Numbered from the stretch's first letter, positions 52,282-61,173 are shown. The stretch: DNA of 64,000 nucleotides from Nocardia sp. NBC_01327 (GCF_035958815.1 NZ_CP108383.1:3162001-3226000); one strand, 5' to 3'. Notes: generated from the letters alone by a model not told the origin. Program-made: numbers and translations.

Positions 52282-53184
52282 ATGATCGACTCGACTACTA
52301 CCGCCCGCGCATCCTGGCGTGCTGCCGATCTGGGTGTGCGCCGCGAGATCTCGCTACCTCAGGGCCGAATGGCCGTGTTCGAGTCCGGAAGCGGTCGTCC
52401 GATCGTGTTCGTGCACGGGTTACTGGTCAATGCCAATCTGTGGCGGCGGGTGGTGCCGCGGCTGGCCGGTGAATTCCATTGTGTGACAGTGGATATGCCG
52501 TTCGGATCGCATACGCTGTCCATGCCGGGGTCGGATCTCACGCCGCCGGGGATGGCGGAGCTGATCTGCGGCGCAATCGAAGCGCTCGGACTCGGTCCGG
52601 TGGTGCTGGTGGGCAACGACAGCGGTGGCGCCCTGTGTCAATTGGTCGCGACCACTCGGCCTGACCTGGTGGAACGTCTAGTGCTGACCTCGTGTGACGC
52701 CTATGAGAACATGCCTCCGCTGCTGGTGCGCGCCATTCGGCTCACCGCGCGTATTCCAGGCGGATTGAGTCTGCTCATGTCCGCGCTTCGGGTTCCTTGG
52801 GTACGCAATTCGCCGATTGCCTTCGGCGCGTTGGCGATTCGGCCGATCGAACCGCAGGCTGCCGATTCGTATGTACTGCCTGCCGGGATAGCTCGAGATA
52901 TTCGGGATGACCTGCGCCGCGCGTTGTTCGGTCAACACCGCCGCCATACCCTGGGTGCCGCAGCACATTTCGCCGATTTCGACCTGCCCGTGCTGATCGC
53001 CTGGTCCGGTCGTGACCCCATCTTCCCGATGGCCCACGCGCTGCGGCTGGCAACCGACTTTCCCCATGCCCGGCTCGAGGTGATACCCGGGGCGCGGGGA
53101 TTTTCGCCGGAGGATCAACCGGCTCGGCTGGCCACCGCCATCGCGGAATTCGCGAGTGTGTCCCGGTCGGCGCAGATCCGATGA
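52282..53184 (+). CDS. Alpha/beta hydrolase with Asp-type nucleophile elbow
   Basis: A 300-residue alpha/beta hydrolase. The oxyanion region FVHGLLVNANLW is near residue 45. The elbow reads VGNDSGG, so by position the nucleophile is Asp (G-x-D-x-G), as in haloalkane dehalogenases and epoxide hydrolases. The acid region is SGRDPIFP. Where the catalytic His is expected, the sequence is IPGARGFSPEDQP, with no His. Either another His serves or the activity is unusual. It is first of an operon of three; the next gene overlaps by four bases. Confidence 0.82.
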   Translation: MIDSTTTARASWRAADLGVRREISLPQGRMAVFESGSGRPIVFVHGLLVNANLWRRVVPRLAGEFHCVTVDMPFGSHTLSMPGSDLTPPGMAELICGAIEALGLGPVVLVGNDSGGALCQLVATTRPDLVERLVLTSCDAYENMPPLLVRAIRLTARIPGGLSLLMSALRVPWVRNSPIAFGALAIRPIEPQAADSYVLPAGIARDIRDDLRRALFGQHRRHTLGAAAHFADFDLPVLIAWSGRDPIFPMAHALRLATDFPHARLEVIPGARGFSPEDQPARLATAIAEFASVSRSAQIR

Positions 53185-54095
53185 GTACCGAGCGCATGCC
53201 CGAGTTGCCCGGGGTCGAACATCACTTCATCGATGTCGGCGGGCTGCGCATGCACGTCGCGGTCGCCGGGAGTGGGGAACCACTGGTGCTGTTGCACGGC
53301 TGGCCGCAGCACTGGTGGGAGTGGCGGCAGGTCATCGGGCCACTCGCAGAGCGCTATCGCGTGATCTGCCCGGATCTGCGGGGGCTCGGCTGGAGCGGCG
53401 CTCCGCCGGAGGGTTATCGGCCCGAGGTGATGGCCGACGATATCGCCGGATTGCTCGACCGGATGGGGGTGCACCGGTTTCGCCTGGTCGGCCACGATTG
53501 GGGTGGTCTGGTCGGCTATCAGCTCGCGCTGCGCAGTCCGGATCGGGTGTCGCACTACATCGCGGTCAATACGGCGAGCCCGTTTCTGCGGCCCACGCCG
53601 CGGGTGCTGCTCAATGGGCTTCGGGTATGGCATATTCCGCTCAATGCCGCGCCGTTGATCGGTCACCGCATGTCCGGGTCGGTGGTGCCGAGGTGGGCAT
53701 TGCGAAGGTGGACGTATCGCTCTGCCACGCTGACCTCCGAGGACACTCGGATCTTTCTGGCGCAATTCCGGGATCCGGCTCGGGTGCGAGCCACCGTGTC
53801 CTACTACCGGAACATCGTGCGGCGTGAACTGCCGCTGCTGCTGTTCGGCAAGTACCGGTGGTCGCGGCTCACTGTTCCGGTGCTGGTGCTGTCGGGGGAT
53901 CGTGACCCGCTGCTGCAGCCCGCTCTGATGACCGGATTCGAGCGGTGGGCACCGGATGTGCGGGTGGAGTCGATGGTTGACGTGGGGCATTTCCCGCCGA
54001 TCGAGGATCCGGGTCGCTTCGTGGCCGGTGTGCTGGGGTTCTGTGCCGATCCTGGTGACCGGGACTGCGTGACGCCGGACACAGTGATGGGGTAG
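53181..54095 (+). CDS. Epoxide hydrolase-like alpha/beta hydrolase
   Basis: A 304-residue alpha/beta hydrolase with a complete triad: HGWPQHWWEW (oxyanion region), GHDWGG (Asp nucleophile, near residue 102), SGDRDPLLQP (acid) and VDVGHFPPIEDP (His). The HGWPQ and HDWGG motifs place it with epoxide hydrolases and fluoroacetate or haloalkane dehalogenases. It overlaps the previous gene by four bases and precedes the acyl-CoA ligase by 11 bases. Confidence 0.9.
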   Translation: MSTERMPELPGVEHHFIDVGGLRMHVAVAGSGEPLVLLHGWPQHWWEWRQVIGPLAERYRVICPDLRGLGWSGAPPEGYRPEVMADDIAGLLDRMGVHRFRLVGHDWGGLVGYQLALRSPDRVSHYIAVNTASPFLRPTPRVLLNGLRVWHIPLNAAPLIGHRMSGSVVPRWALRRWTYRSATLTSEDTRIFLAQFRDPARVRATVSYYRNIVRRELPLLLFGKYRWSRLTVPVLVLSGDRDPLLQPALMTGFERWAPDVRVESMVDVGHFPPIEDPGRFVAGVLGFCADPGDRDCVTPDTVMG

Positions 54096-54106
54096 AACGT
54101 GTTGGC

Positions 54107-55696
54107 ATGGAGACAGCTGGTGTTGTTGCGGCGGTGCGCGGTCAGGCGATAGGGGATCTGTTGCGGCGCAGTGCTGCTCGGGTTCCGGGGAAGACTGCGC
54201 TGGTGTGGCGGGGGCGGCGGGAGAGTTTCGGCGGGCTGGACGAGGCCGTCAATCGGGTTGCGCACAGTTTGGCCGATCGTGGTGTGGTGCAGGGGGATCG
54301 GGTCGCGGTGTTCTCGCATAACTGCCGCGAGTTCGTGCTGGTGTACTTTGCGCTGGCCCGGCTCGGGGCGGTGTCGGTGCCGATCAATTTCATGCTGACC
54401 GCCGATGAGGTCGCCTACATTCTGGGGCATTCCGGAGCGGTCGGGCTGATTGCGGAGGACGCGCTCGCCGGGGAGGCCGAGGCGGCGGTGAAGCAGTTGG
54501 GGGACAATGAGATCCGATTGTTCGGCTGGATCGGACTGGGTGGGCTGCCGGTGGCCGCGGGGTGGGAGGATGTCGCGGCGTGGGAAGACCATGCCGACGC
54601 TTTCGAACCCGCGGTGCTCATCGGTGATGACGATCCGGTGCAGCTCATGTACACCTCCGGGACCGAATCGCGGCCCAAGGGCGCGATCATGTCCCATCGC
54701 GGGCTGATCGCGCAGTATGTGAGCGCGATCGTGGACGGGCGGATGACCGCCGAGGACATCGAGGTGCATGCGCTGCCGCTCTACCACTGCGCGCAGCTGC
54801 ACTGCTTCCTCACGCCCGATATCTACCTGGGCGCGACCAGCATTCTGTTGCAGGGGCCCGACGCGGCCACCATTCTGTGGACCGTCGAGACCGAGCGGGC
54901 GACCAAGCTGTTCTGCCCGCCCACCGTGTGGCTGTCGCTGCTGCGGCATCCGGATTTCGACAGCTATGACCTGTCCTCACTCCGTAAGGGGTACTACGGG
55001 GCGAGCATCATGCCGGTCGAGGTGCTGCACGAGCTGGCCGAAAGACTGCCCGGTGTGGGGCTGGTCAATTTCTACGGGCAGACCGAACTCGCCCCGCTGG
55101 CAACGGTTCTCGCGCCGGAGGATCAGCTGACCAAACCCGGATCGGCCGGGCGGGCGGCGTTGAATGTGGAGACCCGTGTGGTCGACGACGACGGCGTATC
55201 GGTGGCTCCGGGGGTCATCGGCGAGATCGTGCACCGGTCGCCGCAGGCCATGCTCGGGTACTGGAACGATCCGGAGAAGACCGCGGAAGCCTTCCGCGAC
55301 GGCTGGTTTCACAGTGGGGACCTGGGTGTGCTGGACGGCGACGGCTACCTCAGCGTGGTCGATCGCAAGAAGGACATGATCAAGACCGGCGGTGAGAATG
55401 TCGCCAGTCGTGAGGTCGAAGAGGTCCTTTACCAGCACCCCGATGTTTCGGAAGCCGCCGTGGTCGGCATTCCGCATCCGCACTGGATCGAGGCGGTTAC
55501 CGCCGTGGTGGTCACCCGTGCCGGAACCGCCCCCAGCCCGGCGGCGATCATCGCCCACTGCAAGCAGTATCTCGCGCCCTTCAAGGTCCCCAAGTTCGTG
55601 ACCTTCACCGAGGCGCTGCCGAAGAACCCCAGCGGCAAGATCCTCAAACGCGAATTGCGTTCGGAATACGCGACTCTCGCCGAGCAGCCGAACTAG
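54107..55696 (+). CDS. Acyl-CoA/AMP-dependent synthetase (FadD-like)
   Basis: A 529-residue ANL-superfamily ligase that activates a carboxylic acid as acyl-AMP and then acyl-CoA. The ATP motif YTSGTESRPKGAIMSH is near residue 180, the second motif FYGQTEL near 320, the hinge region GWFHSGDLGVLDGDGYLSVV near 400 and the catalytic Lys in NPSGKILKRELR at the end. The specific acid is not readable. In an operon with two Asp-nucleophile hydrolases it suggests breakdown of a xenobiotic or alkyl/epoxide compound to an acyl-CoA. Its stop overlaps the convergent gene by four bases. Confidence 0.93.
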   Translation: METAGVVAAVRGQAIGDLLRRSAARVPGKTALVWRGRRESFGGLDEAVNRVAHSLADRGVVQGDRVAVFSHNCREFVLVYFALARLGAVSVPINFMLTADEVAYILGHSGAVGLIAEDALAGEAEAAVKQLGDNEIRLFGWIGLGGLPVAAGWEDVAAWEDHADAFEPAVLIGDDDPVQLMYTSGTESRPKGAIMSHRGLIAQYVSAIVDGRMTAEDIEVHALPLYHCAQLHCFLTPDIYLGATSILLQGPDAATILWTVETERATKLFCPPTVWLSLLRHPDFDSYDLSSLRKGYYGASIMPVEVLHELAERLPGVGLVNFYGQTELAPLATVLAPEDQLTKPGSAGRAALNVETRVVDDDGVSVAPGVIGEIVHRSPQAMLGYWNDPEKTAEAFRDGWFHSGDLGVLDGDGYLSVVDRKKDMIKTGGENVASREVEEVLYQHPDVSEAAVVGIPHPHWIEAVTAVVVTRAGTAPSPAAIIAHCKQYLAPFKVPKFVTFTEALPKNPSGKILKRELRSEYATLAEQPN

Positions 55697-56133
55697 TCGG
55701 CAATCCGGTCCACGTACTCGACGTTCGCGATATCGCCGGGGTCCGCACTCGCGACCCCGGCGAACCACGCGTCCAGAATCTCCGTGAGCAGTGCCCGCGA
55801 GGTCAACCGCAAACTCAGCGCCAGCACATTCGCATCGTTCCACCGCCGAGCCCCGCCGGCCGTATACCCGTCCACGCACAAAGCGGCCCGTACCCCCGCC
55901 ACCTTGTTCGCCGCGATCGACGCCCCCGTGCCGGTCCAGCAGCACACCACGGCCTGCTCCGCCCGCCCCTCCTCGACATCACGCGCCGCCGCGGCACTGG
56001 CCCAAGCCCAATCATCCCGCTCGTCCGGATTCAGTGCCCCATGCACCGTCACCTCGTGCCCGCGTCGCCGCAACTCCTCCACGACCGCCCCCGCCACCCC
56101 GGTGTCCTCGTCCGCCGCAACCGAAATCCGCAT
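55693..56133 (-). CDS. RpiB/LacA/LacB family sugar-phosphate isomerase
   Basis: A 146-residue protein of the RpiB family. The N-terminal VAADEDTGVAGAVVEELRRRG, the active-site region CCWTGTGASIAANKVAGVRA (with a Cys-rich loop and the TGxGxSIAANK motif) and the NDANVLALSLRLTS motif are all present. It interconverts aldose and ketose phosphates such as ribose-5-phosphate. The usual acidic residues and the Cys near 64-65 are kept. Confidence 0.92.
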   Translation of the reverse strand: MRISVAADEDTGVAGAVVEELRRRGHEVTVHGALNPDERDDWAWASAAAARDVEEGRAEQAVVCCWTGTGASIAANKVAGVRAALCVDGYTAGGARRWNDANVLALSLRLTSRALLTEILDAWFAGVASADPGDIANVEYVDRIAD

Positions 56134-56146
56134 ACAGCTATTGTGC

Positions 56147-56500
56147 CTACTCGAAGATTTCCGCTATATCGGCCGCGGTCACTGCCCGCCGAGCCCACAC
56201 CTCGAGGTGATCGACATCGGTACAGCCCTCGATGCGAGCGCGAACCGCAGTGGAAACTTCGAACCCCCGCGCATCAAGAACGGCTTCCAGAATGCGGACC
56301 TCTCCATCGAGCCGGCCTCGTTCCAACCCTTCTTCCAGTCCTTGTTCCAAGCCTTGCTCACGGCCCTGCTGTAGGCCCTCTTTCACGAGATTGCGGAACG
56401 TGTCGCTCGGATACTCACGGCGGGCCGCGGTGGTCATCATCGCCTCCAAGCACGATCGGGCCGCATGGTTCAGGGTCGACATCACAAGGTCGTAATACAT
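56147..56500 (-). pseudogene. C-terminal remnant of an Rpn-like/PD-(D/E)XK nuclease-family protein
   Basis: This 117-codon stretch begins in MYYDLVMSTLNHAARSCLEA and ends with a WARRAVTAADIAEIFE tail. It includes a coiled-coil of EGLQQGREQGLEQGLEEGL type and a domain with EAVLDARGFEV. In full-length actinobacterial relatives these form the last third of a protein of about 300 residues whose N-terminal nuclease-like part is missing here. The DNA upstream (56501-56601) does not resemble that missing part. It may still be made as a short protein, but a truncated remnant is the better reading. Confidence 0.6.
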
Positions 56501-56601
56501 GGTGATCGCATGGATCGACGGTATGGAGCCCGAGCGATATGTGTTGCTGGATTTGGTGATTCGCTCCGAATTGTCAGAATTATTCGGTGGTAACGAGGTG
56601 T

Positions 56602-57585
56602 CTACTTCCCGGCTGCGCGGGCCAGGTGCTCTGGGTAGCGGGCGCCAGCGATGGCGTCGGCGGGGGCGGCGGCTTCTATGGCGGCCAGATCCTCTGGGCT
56701 GAGGGCGATGTCGACCGCGGCGGCGTTCTGCTCGAGGTAGGTGCGTCGTTTGGTGCCGGGGATGGGGACGACGTCGTCGCCGCGGCTGAGGACCCAGGCT
56801 AGGGCCAATTGGCCTGCGGTTACGCCCTTTTCGTCGGCCAGCTTGCGAAGGGCGGCGACGATGGCGAGGTTGCTGTCGAGGTTGCCTTCGGTGAAGCGGG
56901 GGAGGTTGCGGCGCATATCGTCGGCGGGCAGGTCGGCGGTGGAAGTGATTGCGCCGGTGAGGAAGCCGCGACCGAGGGGGGAGAAGGGGACGATGCCGAT
57001 GCCCAATTCGCGGCAGGTGGGCACGATTTCGGCTTCGAGGTCGCGGGTCCAGAGTGACCATTCGCTCTGCAGGGCGGTGATCGGGTGGACGGCGTGCGCG
57101 GCGCGAATGGTTTCCGCCGAGGCCTCCGAGATGCCGAGGTACCGCACCTTGCCCGCGGTCACCAGATCCGCGAGCGCGCCCCAGGTCTCCTCGATCGGCG
57201 TATTCGGATCCACCCGGTGCTGGTAGTACAGGTCGATATGGTCGACGCCCAGCCGGGCCAGGGACTCATCGCAGCTCTGCTTCACGAACGCGGCATCACC
57301 CCGCGCTCCCATCGACCCGCCCGCACCCCAGACGATCCCGAACTTCGTAGCCAGCACCACCCGATCCCGCCGATCGGCAATCGCACGCCCGACCAGCCGC
57401 TCATTGGTCTCCGGCCCATACACATTCGCGGTATCGATCAGTGTGACGCCCAGATCCAGCGCCCGATGAATGGTGGCAATCGACTCGGCCTCGTCGGTGT
57501 ACACCCCGTACGCAGAACTCATGCCCATACACCCGAGCCCCTCCGCGCCAACGGTCAGCTCGCCGAGTTTCCTGGTAGCGATCAT
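56602..57585 (-). CDS. Aldo/keto reductase
   Basis: A 327-residue aldo/keto reductase. The catalytic tetrad is readable: Asp in [14 protein letters not shown], Tyr in the same segment (VYG), Lys in LATKFGIV, and His in [12 protein letters not shown]. The NADPH-binding region [16 protein letters not shown] and the C-terminal [15 protein letters not shown] are typical. It reduces aldehydes or ketones. AGGAGG precedes ATG 57585. The promoter has a MerR-type 19-bp spacer, so it is probably induced by a reactive aldehyde or quinone through a MerR activator; no merR gene is adjacent. Confidence 0.93.
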   Translation of the reverse strand: MIATRKLGELTVGAEGLGCMGMSSAYGVYTDEAESIATIHRALDLGVTLIDTANVYGPETNERLVGRAIADRRDRVVLATKFGIVWGAGGSMGARGDAAFVKQSCDESLARLGVDHIDLYYQHRVDPNTPIEETWGALADLVTAGKVRYLGISEASAETIRAAHAVHPITALQSEWSLWTRDLEAEIVPTCRELGIGIVPFSPLGRGFLTGAITSTADLPADDMRRNLPRFTEGNLDSNLAIVAALRKLADEKGVTAGQLALAWVLSRGDDVVPIPGTKRRTYLEQNAAAVDIALSPEDLAAIEAAAPADAIAGARYPEHLARAAGK

Positions 57586-57620
57586 GCTGGGAATCCTCCT
57601 AGGGTCGCACTCGAAATCAG

Positions 57621-57635
57621 GTGAGCCACGCTCAC
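57621..57635. promoter_or_regulatory. Palindrome GTGAGCcacGCTCAC in the AKR leader
   Basis: A 15-bp inverted repeat (arms 57621-57626 and 57630-57635) lies between the -10 and the start codon of the aldo/keto reductase gene. It may be a repressor site or an RNA stem. Confidence 0.4.
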
Positions 57636-57641
57636 CACTCG

Positions 57642-57672
57642 AACCTACGACCTGGAGCGCACTCCAAGTCAA
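57642..57672 (-). promoter_or_regulatory. MerR-type promoter of the aldo/keto reductase gene
   Basis: On the minus strand, TTGACT (57672-57667) and TAGGTT (57647-57642) are separated by exactly 19 bases. The spacer contains the near-palindrome TGGAGTGCGCTCCA. This overlong spacing and the spacer palindrome are the hallmark of promoters activated by MerR-family proteins. Confidence 0.8.
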
Positions 57673-57844
57673 GTGCCGGCAACCCCTGACCGGACAGCAC
57701 ATCGCTCACTGCCACTAGAAGCGATTGGCCTGCAGCGCATCTGGGCCACAGAAGGGTTGGTGGTCGGCCGGGCATGTGGGTGTTGTGCTGCGGGCGCGTG
57801 AACTGGCGGCGATTCTCGACCGCTTCGTCTGAGGCCGGTCTGGA

Positions 57845-58474
57845 TCAGCGCGACTGCGGTGGGGTGTTGGTGCGGCGTAGTTCGTGCAGGGGAGTCGAGA
57901 CGTCGCGGCCGGTGCTGAGTCGGGGGCGGTTGATCGGGATTTCGGTGAGGGGTGGGGTTTCTCGCAGGGTGGCCAGGGATCGTCTGGCTAATTCTTGATA
58001 GACCTTGACGCCGTTGGCCTTCCAGTGGAGCGTCTGCTCATCCAGGGGTGTGGTTATCGTGACCGGGTTGCCTACGGCGAGGTGCTCGGGGGGAATTGTG
58101 GTTTCGGCGCGCACTACGCTGCCGGCGCCGACGAGCGCGCGTGCGCCGATCCGGGCGCCGTCCATCACGACGGCGTTCATTCCGACCATCGCACCCGACT
58201 CGATGACACAACCGTGCAGTACCGCGCCGTGGCCGATATGGGATTCGCTCTCCAGCAGCAACTCTCGCCCGGGGAACGAGTGCAGGACGCAGCCGTCCTG
58301 CACATTGGAGCCCGCGCCGATCACGATCGAGCCGAAATCGCCTCGTATGCTCGCCGTCGGGCCGATGTAGCAGCCGCTTTCGACGACGACATCGCCGATC
58401 AGCACCGCGGACGGGTGCACGAACGCGCCGACGGCCACGACCGGTACCACTCCGTCGATTTCATAGCTGGCCAT
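57845..58474 (-). CDS. Gamma-carbonic-anhydrase-like hexapeptide protein (PaaY/CaiE type)
   Basis: A 209-residue protein with a left-handed beta-helix made of hexapeptide repeats (residues 15-145, e.g. VLIGDVVVESGCYIG). It has the metal-ligand region HIGHGAVLHG seen in gamma-class carbonic anhydrases. The C-terminal part (LDEQTLHWKANGVKVYQELARR) is typical of PaaY/CaiE proteins, which act as thioesterases or carbonic anhydrases in phenylacetate or carnitine pathways. It ends in a polar tail of about 30 residues. Confidence 0.85.
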   Translation of the reverse strand: MASYEIDGVVPVVAVGAFVHPSAVLIGDVVVESGCYIGPTASIRGDFGSIVIGAGSNVQDGCVLHSFPGRELLLESESHIGHGAVLHGCVIESGAMVGMNAVVMDGARIGARALVGAGSVVRAETTIPPEHLAVGNPVTITTPLDEQTLHWKANGVKVYQELARRSLATLRETPPLTEIPINRPRLSTGRDVSTPLHELRRTNTPPQSR

Positions 58475-58581
58475 ACCTGCTCCGATCCGGTGTAGTCCCT
58501 TGCCAGGGGAGGCTCAGCGTCCTCTCAGTGAATGTGTGACAGCTTGTGGGCACGTACGGTCCGCCCGCGAGAAAGTTCCCG

Positions 58582-59088
58582 ATGTCGACCTTCAACGGCC
58601 TCCCGGCCCACATCTTGCTCGTGCATTTCATCGTGGTGCTGGCCCCCTTGACCGCGGTGCTGCTGACCATATCGGCGCTGTGGCCCGCGGCCCGCCGCCG
58701 CCTGGTCTGGCTGAGCCTCGTGCTGGCCGTGTTCGTGGTGATCCTGACCCCGATCACCACCGATGCGGGGGAGTGGCTGGAGAAGCGTGTCGGGCGAAAT
58801 CCCGACCTGCGCACGCACACTCACCTCGGCGATACGTTCATCTACTTCGCGGGCGGGTTGTTGATCGCGGCGGCTCTGGTGGTGGTCGTTCACCTGCGCG
58901 AGTCCCGCGGCCGTGCGCTGTCCCGACTGCTCGTCGGCGTGGTCGCCGCCCTCACCCTCGCCGCGAGCGTGGCGGCGACGGTGCAGGTGTACCGAATCGG
59001 AGAATCCGGCGCCCAGTCGACCTGGCACGGTGTCTCGGCCCAGCCGCCGCGCACCCACCCCACCACCGACCAGGTCCTGCCGAAGTGA
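58582..59088 (+). CDS. DUF2231 membrane protein (second copy)
   Basis: A 168-residue membrane protein with four hydrophobic segments, paralogous to the gene at 25830: the start MSTFNGLPAHILLVHFIVVL and the motif TPITTDAGEWLEKRVG are almost the same, and the C-terminal VYRIGESGAQSTWHG also matches. It has an extra Pro/Thr-rich tail. A perfect 20-bp hairpin between it and kshA ends both convergent transcripts. Confidence 0.82.
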   Translation: MSTFNGLPAHILLVHFIVVLAPLTAVLLTISALWPAARRRLVWLSLVLAVFVVILTPITTDAGEWLEKRVGRNPDLRTHTHLGDTFIYFAGGLLIAAALVVVVHLRESRGRALSRLLVGVVAALTLAASVAATVQVYRIGESGAQSTWHGVSAQPPRTHPTTDQVLPK

Positions 59089-59110
59089 CCCGCGCCGATT
59101 GAAACGATCA

Positions 59111-59167
59111 CGACCAGGAACTGGTGGCGGCAAAGGCCGAGAAGCGCCCGCCACCAGTTCCTGGTCG
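59111..59167. terminator. Bidirectional terminator between DUF2231 gene and kshA
   Basis: CGACCAGGAACTGGTGGCGG (59111-59130) pairs perfectly over 20 bp with 59148-59167 around a 17-base loop. It lies between two convergent stop codons. Confidence 0.7.
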
Positions 59168-59180
59168 GTGTCACTGCACA

Positions 59181-60374
59181 TCAGTCCTGCAGTGACACCG
59201 ATTCCTCGCGGGCTCTGCGGAGGTTTTCCTCGACCTCGAGGGCCCAGGCCTCGTTCGCCTTGGTGGTGTCGACCTCGAATTCGAAGCGCTGCGTCGACTT
59301 GGGGTCGATATCGGCGACGTCCACGTAGAACTGGTCGTACCAGCGGCGCAGCTGGTAGACCGGGCCGTCCTCCTCGGTCAGCAGCGGGTTGTCGATCTTG
59401 GACTTGTGCTTCCAGATCTCGACGTCCTGCAGGAAGCCGTCGCTGATGGCATCGGCCATCTGGACGGCCAGATCCTGTGATGCGCTGTCCGGCAGGCCCT
59501 TCGGCTTCTCCAGCGAGACGCCCCACTGCAGGACGAACGAATCCTGCGTCACCGGGTAGTGGCAGTTGATCAGCGCACTCTTGACCTCGAAACCGTTGTA
59601 GCTGTTCAGCAGTGGATTCACCATGTACGACGGGCCGAAATACGACGCCTCGGACTTGAGCAGCGAATCACCGTCGATCTCGGCGGCCATGCCGATATCG
59701 CGACGGCCCACCGAATCCAGGTACTGGGTGGCGACGTGGCCCTCGAAGACATTCTTGAAGAAGGTCGGGAACGCGTAGTGGATATAGAAGAAGTGCGCCA
59801 TATCCACGACGTTGTCGATGATCTCGCGGCAGTTGGCGCCCTCGATCAGCAGCGAGTTCCAGGTCCACTCGGTCCACTCGCCCGACAACTGCTCGAGCGG
59901 TGTGCCGTGCTCATCGCGGTACGGCCCGTCGATGTAGGGAATCGTCACCTCATCGGTGGGCTTGCTGCCCTCGTGGTCGTGCCAGACGAACAGCTGTCCG
60001 TTGCGCTCGAGGGTGCTCCACGCGCGGGTGCGAGCCAGCGGGGGCACGCGCCGGGCATACGGGATGCCCGTGCACTTGCCGTCGCCGCCCCAGCGCCAAT
60101 CGTGGAACGGGCAGGCGATGGAATCGCCCTTGACCTCGCCCATGGACAGGTCTCCGCCCAGGTGGCGGCAGTAACCGTCGAGGATCTTCAGATCACCCTT
60201 GCTGTCGGTGAACACGACCAGCTTGGTGCCGAAAGCATTGACGGCGTGCGGCTTGCCGTCACGGAAGGTGCTGGCGAGACCCAGGCAATGCCAGCCCCGG
60301 GCGTAGCGAGTGGGCGCCGCGCCCACGTCGATCTCGCGAACCTTCCCACGGGGCCCCGGTGGGGTTGTCGACAT
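59181..60374 (-). CDS. kshA: 3-ketosteroid 9-alpha-monooxygenase, oxygenase subunit KshA
   Basis: A 397-residue Rieske non-heme iron oxygenase. The Rieske centre ligands are in YCRHLGG (Cys-x-His) and CPFHDWRW (Cys-x2-His), near residues 68-94. The mononuclear iron site is in NVVDMAHFFYIHYAFP. The sequence and length match KshA, which hydroxylates the steroid ring at C9 and, with the reductase KshB, opens the B ring during sterol breakdown. GGAGGA precedes the ATG. A perfect KstR-type operator is 23 bases upstream, so it belongs to the cholesterol regulon. KshB is not in the window. Confidence 0.95.
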   Translation of the reverse strand: MSTTPPGPRGKVREIDVGAAPTRYARGWHCLGLASTFRDGKPHAVNAFGTKLVVFTDSKGDLKILDGYCRHLGGDLSMGEVKGDSIACPFHDWRWGGDGKCTGIPYARRVPPLARTRAWSTLERNGQLFVWHDHEGSKPTDEVTIPYIDGPYRDEHGTPLEQLSGEWTEWTWNSLLIEGANCREIIDNVVDMAHFFYIHYAFPTFFKNVFEGHVATQYLDSVGRRDIGMAAEIDGDSLLKSEASYFGPSYMVNPLLNSYNGFEVKSALINCHYPVTQDSFVLQWGVSLEKPKGLPDSASQDLAVQMADAISDGFLQDVEIWKHKSKIDNPLLTEEDGPVYQLRRWYDQFYVDVADIDPKSTQRFEFEVDTTKANEAWALEVEENLRRAREESVSLQD

Positions 60375-60396
60375 TGTGATCCTCCTCTGAACGTAC

Positions 60397-60410
60397 TAGA
60401 ACAAGTTACA
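60397..60410. promoter_or_regulatory. KstR-type operator upstream of kshA
   Basis: TAGAACAAGTTACA fits all defined positions of the KstR consensus TNNAACNNGTTNNA. It is 23-36 bases upstream of the kshA start codon. KstR is the TetR repressor of sterol catabolism in mycobacteria and rhodococci. Confidence 0.8.
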
Positions 60411-60502
60411 AAGGAGAACGAACTGATGCCAGTCGAGTGACCGCAGGCTGGGATATGGCATGCGGGGCAAGTGAATTGGTGCGCCATCGCAGCACGTCGG
60501 GG

Positions 60503-60949
60503 TCAGGGCACCCAGAGATACCATTCCGCCCACTGGCTCTGGATGGGCGCGGTGTTCGCGAAGAGTTTGGCCAGGCCCATGCCGACCCAAAGATCAACGG
60601 TGACAGTGTCGCCCGCGCGGGGGCCGTCGGAGTGCACGTACACGTCCTGGGAGCGGCCGCCCGCCGAACCCAGCCATCCCAGCGACACGTGGTTGCCGCA
60701 CGGCCCGTTCAGATATCCGAGCGGGGTCACGTGGGCCAGCACATGGCCGGGCATATGCGGGGTGGCCTCCAGCACGATATTGATCATCCCGGCACAGAAA
60801 TTCGCGTCACCGAAGGTGAAGAGGGTGGTCCCGAACGGGGCCCACTGGGGGAGGGGATCCGCCTGGGCCGGTGTGGCCCCGATTCCGCACACCAGCGCCC
60901 CGATGCTCGCCGATGCCACGACCCCCGCCACCCATCGCCGCACCCTCAT
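60503..60949 (-). CDS. Secreted protein, unknown
   Basis: A 148-residue protein with a signal peptide (residues 1-30; VAGVVASASIGALVCGIGAT, cleavage after AQA). The mature part has two cysteines (NFCAGM and GPCGNH) and a beta-rich look with Gly and His. The family is not recognised. The ATG at 60949 has GGAAGGA upstream; the frame continues upstream without a better start. It lies upstream of kshA on the same strand, but the KstR promoter between them suggests separate control. Confidence 0.7.
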   Translation of the reverse strand: MRVRRWVAGVVASASIGALVCGIGATPAQADPLPQWAPFGTTLFTFGDANFCAGMINIVLEATPHMPGHVLAHVTPLGYLNGPCGNHVSLGWLGSAGGRSQDVYVHSDGPRAGDTVTVDLWVGMGLAKLFANTAPIQSQWAEWYLWVP

Positions 60950-61173
60950 CAGCCGATGTCCTTCCCGCGTAATGAAACTCGCGGCCGTACCACCGATCAG
61001 CCATACGGCCTCGGACGGGCTCCAACGACATCGCAGCGGTGCGCGGCTGGAGTCGTTCCACCCTCCAGCGTATCGACCCACCCAATTCGGGGGGAGTATT
61101 GAGCGGTTCTCGCGGCCGGACCGTTGCCTGTGTTCCACTGGTAGCGGCGCAATTTCGGGCTAAGGAGCATGCC

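Noticed and set aside
56501..57061. Upstream extension of the nuclease-like remnant
   Set aside because: That frame runs antisense through the aldo/keto reductase and has only Arg/His/Pro-rich shadow sequence.
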